Assembly (NCBI GenBank): GCA_021794095.1
Contig: JAJYRN010000001.1
Location: forward strand, 310,001-374,000
Direction: 5' to 3'
Length of the DNA: 64,000 nt
Source: Acidobacteriota bacterium
GTDB lineage: Bacteria; Acidobacteriota; Holophagae; Holophagales; Holophagaceae
Under the pieces are notes generated by a model. The model did no database searches. It saw only the letters and a program-made list of their open reading frames with translations, and was not told the DNA's origin. The stretch's first letter is position 1, and each line of letters starts with the position of its first letter. The translations under genes and the position numbers were made by a program. Shown here in pieces: positions 40,938-50,324 of this stretch.

Positions 40938-41690
40938 ATGGCTGCCATCCAGATGAAGGAACTCCTCGAGGCCGGCGCCCACTTCGGGCACCAGACCAAG
41001 CGCTGGAATCCCAAGATGAAGAAGTACATCTTCGGGGCGCGCAACAGCATCTACATCATTGATCTGCAGAAGACCCTGCGCCTGTGGAACCAGGCCGCGA
41101 ACTTCCTGACCAAGGCCGCCGGCGAGGGCAAGAGCTTCCTCTTCGTGGCCACCAAGCCCCAGGCCCAGGAGCTGATCGCCGAGCAGGCCCAGCGCTGCGG
41201 CGCCTTCTACGTGAACAACCGCTGGCTGGGCGGCATGCTCACCAACTTCTCCACCATCAAGAAGAGCCTGGAGAAGTTCCGCGACATCGAGGCCACCCTG
41301 GCGGACCCCGCCCGCACGGCCCTGCTCTCCAAGAAAGAGCTGCTGAACCTCGACCGCCAGCGCCTCAAGCTCGAGGCCTCCTTCCACGGCATCCGCGACA
41401 TGCGCGCGCTGCCTGAGGTCATTTTCGTCATTGATCCGCACCGCGAGGATATCGCCGTCACCGAAGCCAAGAAGATCGGCATCAAGGTGGTGGGCATCGT
41501 GGACACCAACTGCGATCCCGACATGGTGGACTACGTCATCCCCGCCAACGATGACGCGATCCGCTCCATCCTGCTCTTCTCCGAGCGCGTGGCGGATTCC
41601 ATCCTCGAGGGCCGCCAGTCCTTCCGGGACAAGGGCGACAGCGACGAGATGAAGAAGATGATGGCTGAAAAAATGGAAGTGGAAGGCTAG
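40938..41690 (+). CDS. rpsB: 30S ribosomal protein S2
   Basis: About 250 residues. MKELLEAGAHFGHQTKRWNP at the start, FLFVATKPQAQELI, YVNNRWLGGMLTNF and VVGIVDTNCDPDMVDYVIP follow in order. The ATG at 40938 has GGGAGG upstream; an in-frame ATG at 40920 is less likely. It heads the rpsB-tsf-pyrH block. Confidence 0.97.
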   Translation: MAAIQMKELLEAGAHFGHQTKRWNPKMKKYIFGARNSIYIIDLQKTLRLWNQAANFLTKAAGEGKSFLFVATKPQAQELIAEQAQRCGAFYVNNRWLGGMLTNFSTIKKSLEKFRDIEATLADPARTALLSKKELLNLDRQRLKLEASFHGIRDMRALPEVIFVIDPHREDIAVTEAKKIGIKVVGIVDTNCDPDMVDYVIPANDDAIRSILLFSERVADSILEGRQSFRDKGDSDEMKKMMAEKMEVEG

Positions 41691-41699
41691 GAGCGAACC

Positions 41700-42350
41700 A
41701 TGGCATTTACCGCCCAGGATGTGAAGGCGCTGCGCGAGAAGACCGGCCTCGGCATGATGGACTGCAAGAAGGCCCTGGAAGAGAACAACGGCGAAATGGA
41801 AGCCGCCATCGAATGGCTGCGCAAGAAGGGCCTGGCGGCCTCGGCCAAGAAGGCGGACCGGATTGCGGCCGAAGGCATCGTCGAGGCCTACATCCACCCC
41901 GGCGGCCGCGTCGGCGTGCTGGTCGAGGTCAACACCGAGACCGACTTCGTGGCCCGCAACGAGGCCTTCCAGCGCATGGTGAAGGAAATCGCCATGCACA
42001 TCGCCGCCGCCGATCCCGCGCCCCGCTTCGTGGCGAAGGACGAGGTCACCCAGGATTTCCTCGACACCGAGAAGCGCATCGCCATGGAGCAGGCCCTGGC
42101 CACCGGCAAGCCCGCCAATATCGTCGAGCGCATCGTCGAGGGCAAGATGAACAGCATCTTCAAGGAGGTCTGCCTCCTCGAACAGCCCTTCATCATGAAC
42201 CCCGATCTCACGGTGCAGCAGTACCTCAGCCAGAAGACCGCCGAGATCGGCGAGAAGCTCAGCATCCGCCGCTTCTCGAAGTACGTCATGGGCGAGGGCC
42301 TCGAGAAGCGCAGCGAGAACTTCGCCGCCGAAGTCGCCGCCGCCAAGTAG
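41700..42350 (+). CDS. tsf: elongation factor Ts
   Basis: 216 residues, the short single-core form similar in size to the Thermus protein rather than the ~280-residue enterobacterial form. The UBA-like start VKALREKTGLGMMDCKKALE and the nucleotide-exchange motif VEVNTETDFVARNE are intact. Nine bases after rpsB. It ends in a strong terminator, so pyrH may need its own promoter or readthrough. Confidence 0.96.
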   Translation: MAFTAQDVKALREKTGLGMMDCKKALEENNGEMEAAIEWLRKKGLAASAKKADRIAAEGIVEAYIHPGGRVGVLVEVNTETDFVARNEAFQRMVKEIAMHIAAADPAPRFVAKDEVTQDFLDTEKRIAMEQALATGKPANIVERIVEGKMNSIFKEVCLLEQPFIMNPDLTVQQYLSQKTAEIGEKLSIRRFSKYVMGEGLEKRSENFAAEVAAAK

Positions 42351-42366
42351 GCCGTCCCTCCCCGCG

Positions 42367-42401
42367 ACAAAAAGGGCGGCCGTTCCGGTCGCCCTTTTTG
42401 T
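42367..42401 (+). terminator. terminator between tsf and pyrH
   Basis: ACAAAAAGGGCG at 42367-42378 pairs perfectly with CGCCCTTTTTGT at 42390-42401. The right arm gives the T-run. Confidence 0.85.
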
Positions 42402-42403
42402 AG

Positions 42404-43138
<735 letters not shown>

Positions 43139-43144
43139 AGGCCC

Positions 43145-43930
43145 TCAGGGCAGTTGCCCGATGCTGCGGGGCACCTGGCCGAGCTTCGGGAAGATCTGAA
43201 TGACCCGCTCGTACAGCTGGGGGCTGCTGACGGTGTTCAGGACAGCGTCATGTTCGATCTCGAGCCCCACGTCGAGGGTCTGATCCGCGCTTTGGTTCAC
43301 CACCTGGATGAACGCGGCGATGGCCTCTGGGGACGATCTGAGAATCCGCTCCGCCAGGGCCTCGGCCTCCTGGAGCGCCGCCCCCGCGGGGGCCACCCGG
43401 TTGATCAGGCCGAAGGCGTGCATCTGCTCGGCCGTGTAGGCATCCGCAGTCAGGTACATCTCGTAGGCCCGGGCCCGCCCCACGATCCGCGGCAGGCGCT
43501 GGGTGCCCCCCCAGCCCGGAACGAAGCCGAACTGCAGTTCAGGCATCTTCAACTTCGCGGAAGCGGCCATGACCCGGAGGTGGCAGCTCATCAGAAGTTC
43601 CACGCCCCCGCCGAACACATCTCCCTGCACCGCTGCGATGACCGGCAAAGGGTAGCGCTCGATCCGGTTGAAGACGTGGTTCCCGAGATCCTCGGACGCC
43701 CGTCCATTCCAGTACAGGACACTCTGATCCATCAGGTTGCCGCCGCCGCTGAACACCTCGCCTGCGGCTGTCAGGATGACCGCCCGGGTCCGGCCTCCAT
43801 CCAACGTCTCATCCAGGAAACGGTCCAGCTCCCGGAGCAGGCCCTGGCCCACCAGGTTGGCAGGTGGATCGCTGATTCGGCAGATCCGAAGGGCACCCTT
43901 CGATTCGATGACAAGTCTCTGGTACCCCAC
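43145..43930 (-). CDS. enoyl-CoA hydratase/isomerase family protein
   Basis: A 261-residue crotonase. The oxyanion loop is AAVQGDVFGGGVELLMSC, whose glutamate is one of the two catalytic acids, and the second is in LKMPELQFGFVPGWGGTQRL. Both being present supports a true hydratase acting on enoyl-CoA in fatty-acid degradation or a related route. It stands alone between pyrH and a divergent FAD oxidase gene. Confidence 0.87.
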   Translation of the reverse strand: MGYQRLVIESKGALRICRISDPPANLVGQGLLRELDRFLDETLDGGRTRAVILTAAGEVFSGGGNLMDQSVLYWNGRASEDLGNHVFNRIERYPLPVIAAVQGDVFGGGVELLMSCHLRVMAASAKLKMPELQFGFVPGWGGTQRLPRIVGRARAYEMYLTADAYTAEQMHAFGLINRVAPAGAALQEAEALAERILRSSPEAIAAFIQVVNQSADQTLDVGLEIEHDAVLNTVSSPQLYERVIQIFPKLGQVPRSIGQLP

Positions 43931-44064
43931 AGGAACTCCTGTAAAACATGGGAATAGGGCACCCCAAAACCTTCAGAGGCGTTTGGAATGGAGATGCGGA
44001 GCTGATTGGATGTCTCATCTTACCGGACCGGTTGGAATCCGTCACACTGGACGCAGGATCTTCC

Positions 44065-45402
44065 ATGCGCGCCTTCCCCGCCCTTCCAGATGCCACGGTA
44101 CTCGCGGAGCCGGAGCTCCTGGAGGCCTTCCGCCACGATGAATCGCACCTCGTAGGGTGTCTGCCGCTGGCGGTGGTGCGGCCCCACGCCCCGGCGGCGC
44201 TCCGGGAGCTGGTGCGGCTGGCGAAGGCCGAGGGCTTCGGCCTGGTTCCGCGCGGCGCCGGAACCGGCAAGGCCGGGGGCTGCGTGCCCACCGCGCGCAC
44301 GGTCGTCGTGGACCTCTCCGCCTGGCCCGGGAGCCTGTCGGTGAGCCCTCAGGACCTCAGCCTCCAGGCTCCGGCCAGCGCGCTCCTGCGGGACGTGAAG
44401 GCTGCCGCCTCCGCCGAGGGCTTCTTCTATCCGCCCGATCCCAACTCCTGGGAAAGCTGCGCCCTGGGGGGCACCCTGGCCACCAATGCGGGCGGACCCA
44501 ATGCGTGCAAGTACGGCATGACCCGCCACTGGGTGCTGGGGCTGGAGGTGCTGCTCGCCGACGGCGAGGTCCACCATCTAGGCATCCGCAGCGTGAAGGC
44601 CAACGCCGGGCCGAACCTGGCCCAGCTGTTCATCGGCAGCGAAGGCATCTTCGGCCTCATCCTGGGCGCCACCCTGCGCCTGACGCCGAAGCCACGGGAA
44701 TACACGACCCTCCTGCTGCCCGTGAAACGCTGGATGGATCTGCTGGACCTGCCCGGCCGCCTCTCCGCGGCGGGCTTCCTGCCCAGCGCCTTCGAGTTCT
44801 TCGATCCCGCGGTGCTGGCGGAACTGCGTGCCCACGGTCCGGAGGAAGCCCGCCGCCTGCCCGGCGAGGCCCTGGCCATCCTCGAATTCGACGAGCGGGG
44901 CTGCACCTCGGATGACTTCCTGGAAGCGCTCGCGGATCTGCTGGGGCCCGTGGCCGATGGCCTGGAGATGGCCTCCGACGCCCGCCAGCGCGAGGGCATC
45001 TGGGCGGTGCGCCGCATCACCAGCGCCTTCCTCAAGGAGCGCCACCCGAAGAAGGTGAGCGAGGACATCGTCGTGCCCCGCAGCCGGCTGCGGGAGTTCT
45101 TCGAGCGACTGGAAGGCACGGGCATCCGCACCGTGAGCTATGGCCACCTGGGCGACGGGAACCTGCATGTGAACCTGCTGGCCGCCGGCGAAACGCCGGC
45201 CGATGAGCTGGAGGCCCAGCTCATGACGCTCTTCCGCCTCGCGATGGAGCTGGGCGGTACCCTCAGCGGCGAGCACGGCATCGGTCTCGCCAAGCGGGAC
45301 GCCTTCCTGGCCCTGGCGGAGCCGGGACACATCGAAACCCTGCGCGCCCTCAAGCGGAGCCTGGATCCCGCGGGCATCTTCAATCCGGGGAAGGTGATCT
45401 GA
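44065..45402 (+). CDS. GlcD-like FAD-linked oxidase
   Basis: A 445-residue flavoprotein of the glycolate/D-lactate dehydrogenase group. The PCMH FAD-binding motif GLVPRGAGTGKAGGCVPT near residue 65 and SCALGGTLATNAGGPNACKYG near residue 140 are clear, and the C-terminal cap ends with SYGHLGDGNLHVNLL and SGEHGIGLAKRDAF. No iron-sulfur partner (GlcF) lies nearby, so it may use another acceptor. The ATG at 44065 is preferred; the open frame to 43948 reaches into the divergent promoter. Confidence 0.9.
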   Translation: MRAFPALPDATVLAEPELLEAFRHDESHLVGCLPLAVVRPHAPAALRELVRLAKAEGFGLVPRGAGTGKAGGCVPTARTVVVDLSAWPGSLSVSPQDLSLQAPASALLRDVKAAASAEGFFYPPDPNSWESCALGGTLATNAGGPNACKYGMTRHWVLGLEVLLADGEVHHLGIRSVKANAGPNLAQLFIGSEGIFGLILGATLRLTPKPREYTTLLLPVKRWMDLLDLPGRLSAAGFLPSAFEFFDPAVLAELRAHGPEEARRLPGEALAILEFDERGCTSDDFLEALADLLGPVADGLEMASDARQREGIWAVRRITSAFLKERHPKKVSEDIVVPRSRLREFFERLEGTGIRTVSYGHLGDGNLHVNLLAAGETPADELEAQLMTLFRLAMELGGTLSGEHGIGLAKRDAFLALAEPGHIETLRALKRSLDPAGIFNPGKVI

Positions 45403-45415
45403 GCCCTGCGCCGAT

Positions 45416-46072
45416 TCAGGGCTTGGCCCGGTGCTTCAGATGGTCGGCGACGAACCAGGCGAGGCCCGCGAGCACCAGCGTGCCGATGACTGCATCGAGC
45501 CGGTGGAAATAGCCGCCGAGGGTGTCCCACTTCTCGCCAAGTTTGTAGCCGACCCACGCCAGGCCCAGGCACCAGGGCAGGCTGCCCAGGAAGGTGTAGA
45601 GGTGGAAACGGGTGCGGTCCATCTTCGCGATGCCGGCCGGCAGGGCGATGAAGGTGCGCACCACGGGCAGCATCCGGCCCAGGATGATGGCCTCGGAGCC
45701 GAACCGCTCGAAGAACCGGTGGGCCTGATCCAGGTGGCCCGTGTGGAGCCAGACGTAGCGCCCGTACTTCTCCACCGCCCGGCGTCCGCCCCAGGCGCCA
45801 ATCTCGTAGGCAGGCAGGCTGCCCAGGTTGCAGCCCAGGGCGCCGAAGAGGCCTGCGATCCAGATCTGCGCCACGGGATGGCCCGCACCCAGGCCGAAAA
45901 ACGTGAGCTTCCCCTGGAAGGCGAGGAAGCCCGCGAAGGGCATGATCACCTCGCTCGGCAGGGGGATGCAGGCGCTCTCGAGGGCCATGAGCAGCATGAC
46001 GCCCAGGGGTCCCGCGGTGGCCATGAGGGCCAGCATCCAGGCGATCACGGGGGCGAGGAGTTTGTGCAGCAT
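45416..46072 (-). CDS. DedA family membrane protein
   Basis: A 218-residue inner-membrane protein of the DedA/SNARE-associated group, some members of which flip lipids such as undecaprenyl phosphate. Marks are ESACIPLPSEVIMPFAGFLA near residue 32 and ILGRMLPVVRTFIALPAGIA near residue 130 with the conserved arginines. It converges with the GlcD-like gene and is divergent from smpB. Confidence 0.9.
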   Translation of the reverse strand: MLHKLLAPVIAWMLALMATAGPLGVMLLMALESACIPLPSEVIMPFAGFLAFQGKLTFFGLGAGHPVAQIWIAGLFGALGCNLGSLPAYEIGAWGGRRAVEKYGRYVWLHTGHLDQAHRFFERFGSEAIILGRMLPVVRTFIALPAGIAKMDRTRFHLYTFLGSLPWCLGLAWVGYKLGEKWDTLGGYFHRLDAVIGTLVLAGLAWFVADHLKHRAKP

Positions 46073-46116
46073 GGCGGTGGCCCAAAAGGATAAGTCTAGG
46101 CGGATACACTGGTTCC

Positions 46117-46572
46117 ATGAGTGAGGATCTCGTCCGGAACCGCAAGGCCCTGCACGACTACCACGTCCTGGAGACCTGGGAGGCGGGCATCGCCCTGCTG
46201 GGCACGGAGGTGAAGGCCCTGCGCACCGGCCGGGGCCAGCTTCAGGATGCCTATGTGGACGCCGTGGACGGTGAGCTGTGGCTGAAGCAGGCCCACATCT
46301 CGCCCTACGAGTTCGGCACCTATGCCAACCACGAGCCCCTGCGCCCCCGCAAGCTGCTGCTGCACAAGGCGGAGATCGTCAAGATGACCGCCAAGGTGGT
46401 GCGCAAGGGCCTGACGCTGATTCCGCTGGCCCTCTACCTCAATGCCAAGGGCACGATCAAGGTGCGGATCGCCCTGGCCGAAGGCAAAGGCCACGGCGAC
46501 AAGCGCGAGGCCCTGAAGGAACGCGAGCAGAAGCGCGAGCTGGACCGCATCCGCAAGGGGGCGCGGGAATAG
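46117..46572 (+). CDS. smpB: SsrA-binding protein
   Basis: The tmRNA partner in trans-translation, 151 residues. NRKALHDYHVLETWEAGIAL, LGTEVKALRTGRGQLQDAYV and the basic C-terminal tail EREQKRELDRIRKGARE are standard. A TACACT hexamer lies 6 bases before the ATG, so the mRNA may have a very short leader. The tmRNA gene itself is not in the window. Confidence 0.96.
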   Translation: MSEDLVRNRKALHDYHVLETWEAGIALLGTEVKALRTGRGQLQDAYVDAVDGELWLKQAHISPYEFGTYANHEPLRPRKLLLHKAEIVKMTAKVVRKGLTLIPLALYLNAKGTIKVRIALAEGKGHGDKREALKEREQKRELDRIRKGARE

Positions 46573-46584
46573 CGGCTGCCCCCA

Positions 46585-47217
46585 TCAGGCCCAGCCCCGC
46601 CGCGCGAAGTCGGTCAGACGATCCTCGGCACCTCGCAGGGCCAGGGCCCGGGCCACGTAGCGGCCGATGGGATCGGCCTCCAGGTTCACGGGGTCGCCGG
46701 GGCGCAGGCCTGCCAAGGCGGTGCGCTTCACGGTCTCGGGGATGAGGGCCACAGTGAACCAATCGGCGCCGCAGTCCACCACGGTGAGCGAGATGCCATC
46801 CACAGCCATGGAGCCCTTCGGCGCCGTCATGGGCGCGAGGTCGGCAGGCAGCGAGAAGCGCCAGATCCCCTCGTCCACCGGACGCGACAGCAGTTGTCCA
46901 ACCGCGTCCACATGTCCGGCCACCAGGTGTCCATCCAGGGGATCACCCACGCGCAGGGCGGGTTCGAGGTGCACCGTGGCGCCCAGGGCCAGGCGACCGA
47001 GGGTCGTTTTTGCCAGGGTCTCCTCGCTGAGGTCCGCCTCCCAGGCGCGGCCGTCCACGGCGACACTGGTGAGGCAGGCGCCGTTCACGGCGATGCTGGC
47101 CCCCAGCTCCGCCCGGGCCAGCAGATCCGCCGGCGCCGCAATGCGGATCCGCGCGCCGCCGGGCCGGGAAGACCGGGTTTCGAGGGTGCCGAGCTGCCTG
47201 ATCAGGCCCGTGAACAT
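46585..47217 (-). CDS. ribE: riboflavin synthase alpha chain
   Basis: Makes riboflavin from two dimethylribityllumazine molecules. 210 residues in two lumazine-binding repeats: MFTGLIRQLGTLE at the start, IAVNGACLTSVAV, DGHLVAGHVDAVGQLLSR and the second repeat KGSMAVDGISLTVVDCG. No FMN riboswitch is seen before it and no other rib genes adjoin. It follows the permease gene by 16 bases on the same strand. Confidence 0.95.
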   Translation of the reverse strand: MFTGLIRQLGTLETRSSRPGGARIRIAAPADLLARAELGASIAVNGACLTSVAVDGRAWEADLSEETLAKTTLGRLALGATVHLEPALRVGDPLDGHLVAGHVDAVGQLLSRPVDEGIWRFSLPADLAPMTAPKGSMAVDGISLTVVDCGADWFTVALIPETVKRTALAGLRPGDPVNLEADPIGRYVARALALRGAEDRLTDFARRGWA

Positions 47218-47233
47218 GGAACCTCCTGGCCCA

Positions 47234-48811
47234 TCATCGCGAGGGAGCGGCCGTCGCGAGCCGGCTCTTCCGGGAGCCGTAGAAGAGGTAGATCACCAGT
47301 CCGATGACCAGCCAGATGAAGAAACGGTACCAGGTGAGGGCCGGCAGGCCCCGGGCGATCCACACGCAGCCCAGGATGCCCAGGGGCGCGAGCACCCAGG
47401 CGAAGGGCATCACGAACTTGCGGGGCGCCTCCGGCCGGCGCTTGCGGAGAATGAGCACCGCCGCGCAGACGATGACGAAGGCGAAGAGGGTGCCGATGTT
47501 GGCCAGTTCCACCACCTCGTCAATGTTCAGCAGGGCCGCCGGGATGGCCACCAGGAAGCCCGTCAGCACTGTGGCGTGGGAGGGCGTCTTGAAACGCTCA
47601 TGCACATGGCCGAACCAGGGCGCGAGGAGGCCGTCCCGGCTCATGCTCATGAAGATGCGCGGCTGGCCCACCTGGTACACCAGCAGCGCGGCGGTGGTGG
47701 CGATGACCGCCCCGAAGCTGATGACGGCGGCGATGCCGGTCAGGTGGTGCTGGGTGAAAATGTAGGCCAGGGGATCCGCGATGCCGCCCAGTTTCGTGTA
47801 GTGCAGCATGCCCGTCACCACCAGCGCCACGGCCGCGTAGATGACGGTGCAGATGCCCAGGGACCAGAGGATGCCCCGCGGCAGATCCTTCCCGGGATCC
47901 CGGCATTCCTCCGCCGTCGTGCTCACCGCGTCGAAGCCGATGAACGCGAAGAAGATGATGGCCGCCCCCGCCTGGATGCCGCCCCAGCCGTGGGGCACGA
48001 AGGGGTGCCAGTTGCCGGGATTGATGAAGCGTGCGCCCAACCCGATGACCGCCAGGAGAATCATCACCTTGAGCACCACCATGACGCTGTTGACCCGGGC
48101 GCTTTCCTTGATCCCGATGTAGCAGAGCCAGGTGATCAGCACGGTGATGACCACCGCCAGCAGGTTGATGGTGATGGGGAAGCCGCCGATCGTCGGCGCG
48201 GACTTCAGAACATCCCAGTTGGCGAAGGTGGCCGCGCCGTTCGCGAGGCCCACCTTGGCCTGGGCCAGAACCTGCAGCTTGGCGGAAAGGCCCAGCGCCG
48301 GCGCGTGCTCCGCCAGTTTCAGGGCCGAGCGCGGATCCATGCCCAGCCAGCCGGGGATGTCCACGTGGAAAACGGAGGACAGGAAGCTGCGGGCGTAGTC
48401 ACCCCAGGAGATGGCCACGGCCACGTTGGAGATGGCGTACTCGAGCAGCAGATCCCAGCCGATGATCCAGGCCATCAGCTCGCCCAGGGTGGCGTAGGCG
48501 TAGGTGTAGGCGCTGCCTGAGACAGGGATCATGGAGGCCATCTCGGCATAGGCCAGGGCCGTGAAGCCGCAGATGACGGCCACGATGAGGATGCTCAGCA
48601 CCAGGCCGGGCCCCGCGGGCAGGCGTCCATCGGCCATGTTCCCCGCCGCGGCCGTGCCGATGCTGGAGAAGATGCCGGCGCCGATGATGGCCCCGATGCC
48701 GAACATGGTGAGGTCGAAGGCCCCCAGGTTCTTCTTGAGCTGGTGCTCGGGCTGCTCGGCACTGGCGCGAAGTTGTTCCAGGGATTTGGTGCGGAAGAGG
48801 CGATCGAGCAT
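47234..48811 (-). CDS. APC-family amino acid permease
   Basis: About 525 residues with some twelve to fourteen hydrophobic segments. The first helix carries FGIGAIIGAGIFSSIGTAA, the substrate-site glycine motif of the APC superfamily, and FFAFIGFDAVSTTAEECRDP marks helix six. The overall layout is that of cationic amino acid transporters (YfnA/CAT-like). I start at the ATG at 48811; an in-frame ATG at 48835 is possible. A cytosolic N-terminus of ~40 charged residues precedes the first helix. Confidence 0.9.
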   Translation of the reverse strand: MLDRLFRTKSLEQLRASAEQPEHQLKKNLGAFDLTMFGIGAIIGAGIFSSIGTAAAGNMADGRLPAGPGLVLSILIVAVICGFTALAYAEMASMIPVSGSAYTYAYATLGELMAWIIGWDLLLEYAISNVAVAISWGDYARSFLSSVFHVDIPGWLGMDPRSALKLAEHAPALGLSAKLQVLAQAKVGLANGAATFANWDVLKSAPTIGGFPITINLLAVVITVLITWLCYIGIKESARVNSVMVVLKVMILLAVIGLGARFINPGNWHPFVPHGWGGIQAGAAIIFFAFIGFDAVSTTAEECRDPGKDLPRGILWSLGICTVIYAAVALVVTGMLHYTKLGGIADPLAYIFTQHHLTGIAAVISFGAVIATTAALLVYQVGQPRIFMSMSRDGLLAPWFGHVHERFKTPSHATVLTGFLVAIPAALLNIDEVVELANIGTLFAFVIVCAAVLILRKRRPEAPRKFVMPFAWVLAPLGILGCVWIARGLPALTWYRFFIWLVIGLVIYLFYGSRKSRLATAAPSR

Positions 48812-48870
48812 GGGAGCCTTGGGGGAAGTCCCCATGCTAGCAGCGGCCCAGGGACGCTAGGCTGGGGGGT

Positions 48871-49824
48871 ATGTGGCTCTGGAAGGACCGCCGCCTGCGC
48901 CTGTCCCTCACCGGGCTGGGGGGACAGTATCTGCTCGCGCTGCTGGCCGTGGGGGCCTTCGCCGTGAACACCGGCAACAACCTGCTCTACCTGGTGTTCT
49001 CCCTGATGCTCGGCCTGCTCCTGGTCTCCGGCATCCTGAGCCGCCGGGCCCTGAGCGGCCTGGAGCTGGCCGGTCTGGAGGAAGGCCACCTGTTCGCCCA
49101 GGTCCGGGGCGGCCTCCGGCTCCGGTTCCGGGATGCGGCCCGGCGGCGGCCCCGGGGCCTGGAACTCCATCTGAGCCTGGATGGGGGGCGGGTCGAACCC
49201 GGGTTCCTGGGTGCCTCCGACGCCACGGGAACGGCCACGGTCGTGCTTCAGGCCCGCGCCGGACGCCGGGGCTGGAACCACCTCCGGGCGCTCGAACTGC
49301 GTACCCGGTACCCCTTCGGATTTCTCGAAAAGGTGCGGATCCTTCCCCTCGACCAGCGGGTGCTGATCCTCCCCCATCCCCGCACCCCGCCACCCCGCCC
49401 GGGGGGCTGGCGGGGCGAAGGCCAGCGCACCCGACCGCATCCCGGCAGCAGCAGCCCGGAGGGTGCCCGGCCCCTGCGCCTGGGCGATGCCCCGGCCCGC
49501 ATGCACTGGAAGCGGACCGCCCAGCGCCGGGAGCCCTGGGTGCGCACCTTCGAAGAGGAGCGCCCCCTGGGCATCCATCTGCGCCTGGACCTTGATGCGT
49601 GGCTCCCTGGGCGGGCCTTCGAGCGGGAACTGGAGCACCTCTCCGGCACCATCCTCCAGGCCCGCCTCCAGAAGCGGGAGGTGAGCCTGGATCTTCACGG
49701 CCCCGAAGGCACCCAGAGCTTCCACGGCCACACCCCCTGCTGGCGCGCCCTCGCCCTGGCGGAAGCCTCAGGCCGTGCCGTGCCGGACGGGATCGGCATG
49801 CCGGAACCCCTGGCCATGCTTTAA
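48871..49824 (+). CDS. DUF58 domain membrane-anchored protein
   Basis: A 317-residue protein with two hydrophobic helices at the start (about residues 18-34 and 38-56) and a DUF58 domain in its second half, recognisable by RPLRLGDAPARMHWKRTAQR followed by PWVRTFEEERPLGIHLRLDLD. DUF58 proteins usually sit beside MoxR ATPases, transglutaminases or VWA proteins; none is adjacent here. TAGGCT at 48858-48863 may be a -10 box, only 7 bases before the ATG. Confidence 0.85.
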   Translation: MWLWKDRRLRLSLTGLGGQYLLALLAVGAFAVNTGNNLLYLVFSLMLGLLLVSGILSRRALSGLELAGLEEGHLFAQVRGGLRLRFRDAARRRPRGLELHLSLDGGRVEPGFLGASDATGTATVVLQARAGRRGWNHLRALELRTRYPFGFLEKVRILPLDQRVLILPHPRTPPPRPGGWRGEGQRTRPHPGSSSPEGARPLRLGDAPARMHWKRTAQRREPWVRTFEEERPLGIHLRLDLDAWLPGRAFERELEHLSGTILQARLQKREVSLDLHGPEGTQSFHGHTPCWRALALAEASGRAVPDGIGMPEPLAML

Positions 49825-49836
49825 GCTGAAGGAATC

Positions 49837-50286
49837 ATGCCCCACCCTTCGTTCGACACCGCCGAGTCACCGGACTGGAACCCGCTGCTGGAGGCGGCCT
49901 GGTCCGCCCGGGGCCGGGCTTACGCGCCCTATTCCCACTTCCAGGTGGGCGCGGCCCTGCTCACCGCCTCCGGCGACGTGGTGGCGGGATGCAATGTGGA
50001 GAACGCCGCCTATCCGGTGGGCCTCTGCGCCGAACGCGGCGCGCTGAGCGCCGCGGTGGCCCGGGGCCTCGTGCCGGGGGCCCTCGTCGCCGCCGTGGTG
50101 GTCACCGACGCGGAGCGCCTGACCCCCCCTTGCGGGGCCTGCCGGCAGGTGCTCGTGGAATTCGCGGACGATCTGCCCATTCTCCTGGCCAATCGCCACA
50201 CACGGCAGCTCCACCACCTCGCGGACCTCCTGCCCCACAGCTTCAGCGGCAGGCATTTCCAGGCCCCGCCGCAGGAGCCGCGCTAG
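49837..50286 (+). CDS. cdd: cytidine deaminase
   Basis: A zinc enzyme of pyrimidine salvage, 149 residues. The catalytic glutamate and first zinc cysteine are in GLCAERGALSAAV and the other two cysteines in PPCGACRQVLVEF. AYAPYSHFQVGAALLTASG is the usual N-terminal motif. It begins 12 bases after the DUF58 gene, so they probably share a transcript. Confidence 0.95.
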   Translation: MPHPSFDTAESPDWNPLLEAAWSARGRAYAPYSHFQVGAALLTASGDVVAGCNVENAAYPVGLCAERGALSAAVARGLVPGALVAAVVVTDAERLTPPCGACRQVLVEFADDLPILLANRHTRQLHHLADLLPHSFSGRHFQAPPQEPR

Positions 50287-50324
50287 ACTTTCCGGACCCC
50301 AGGAACGCATGACCGAGGCAGCGA

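Noticed and set aside
46585-47217. FMN riboswitch before ribE
   Set aside because: The 16-base gap to the upstream permease gene leaves no room for an RFN element and none is visible.
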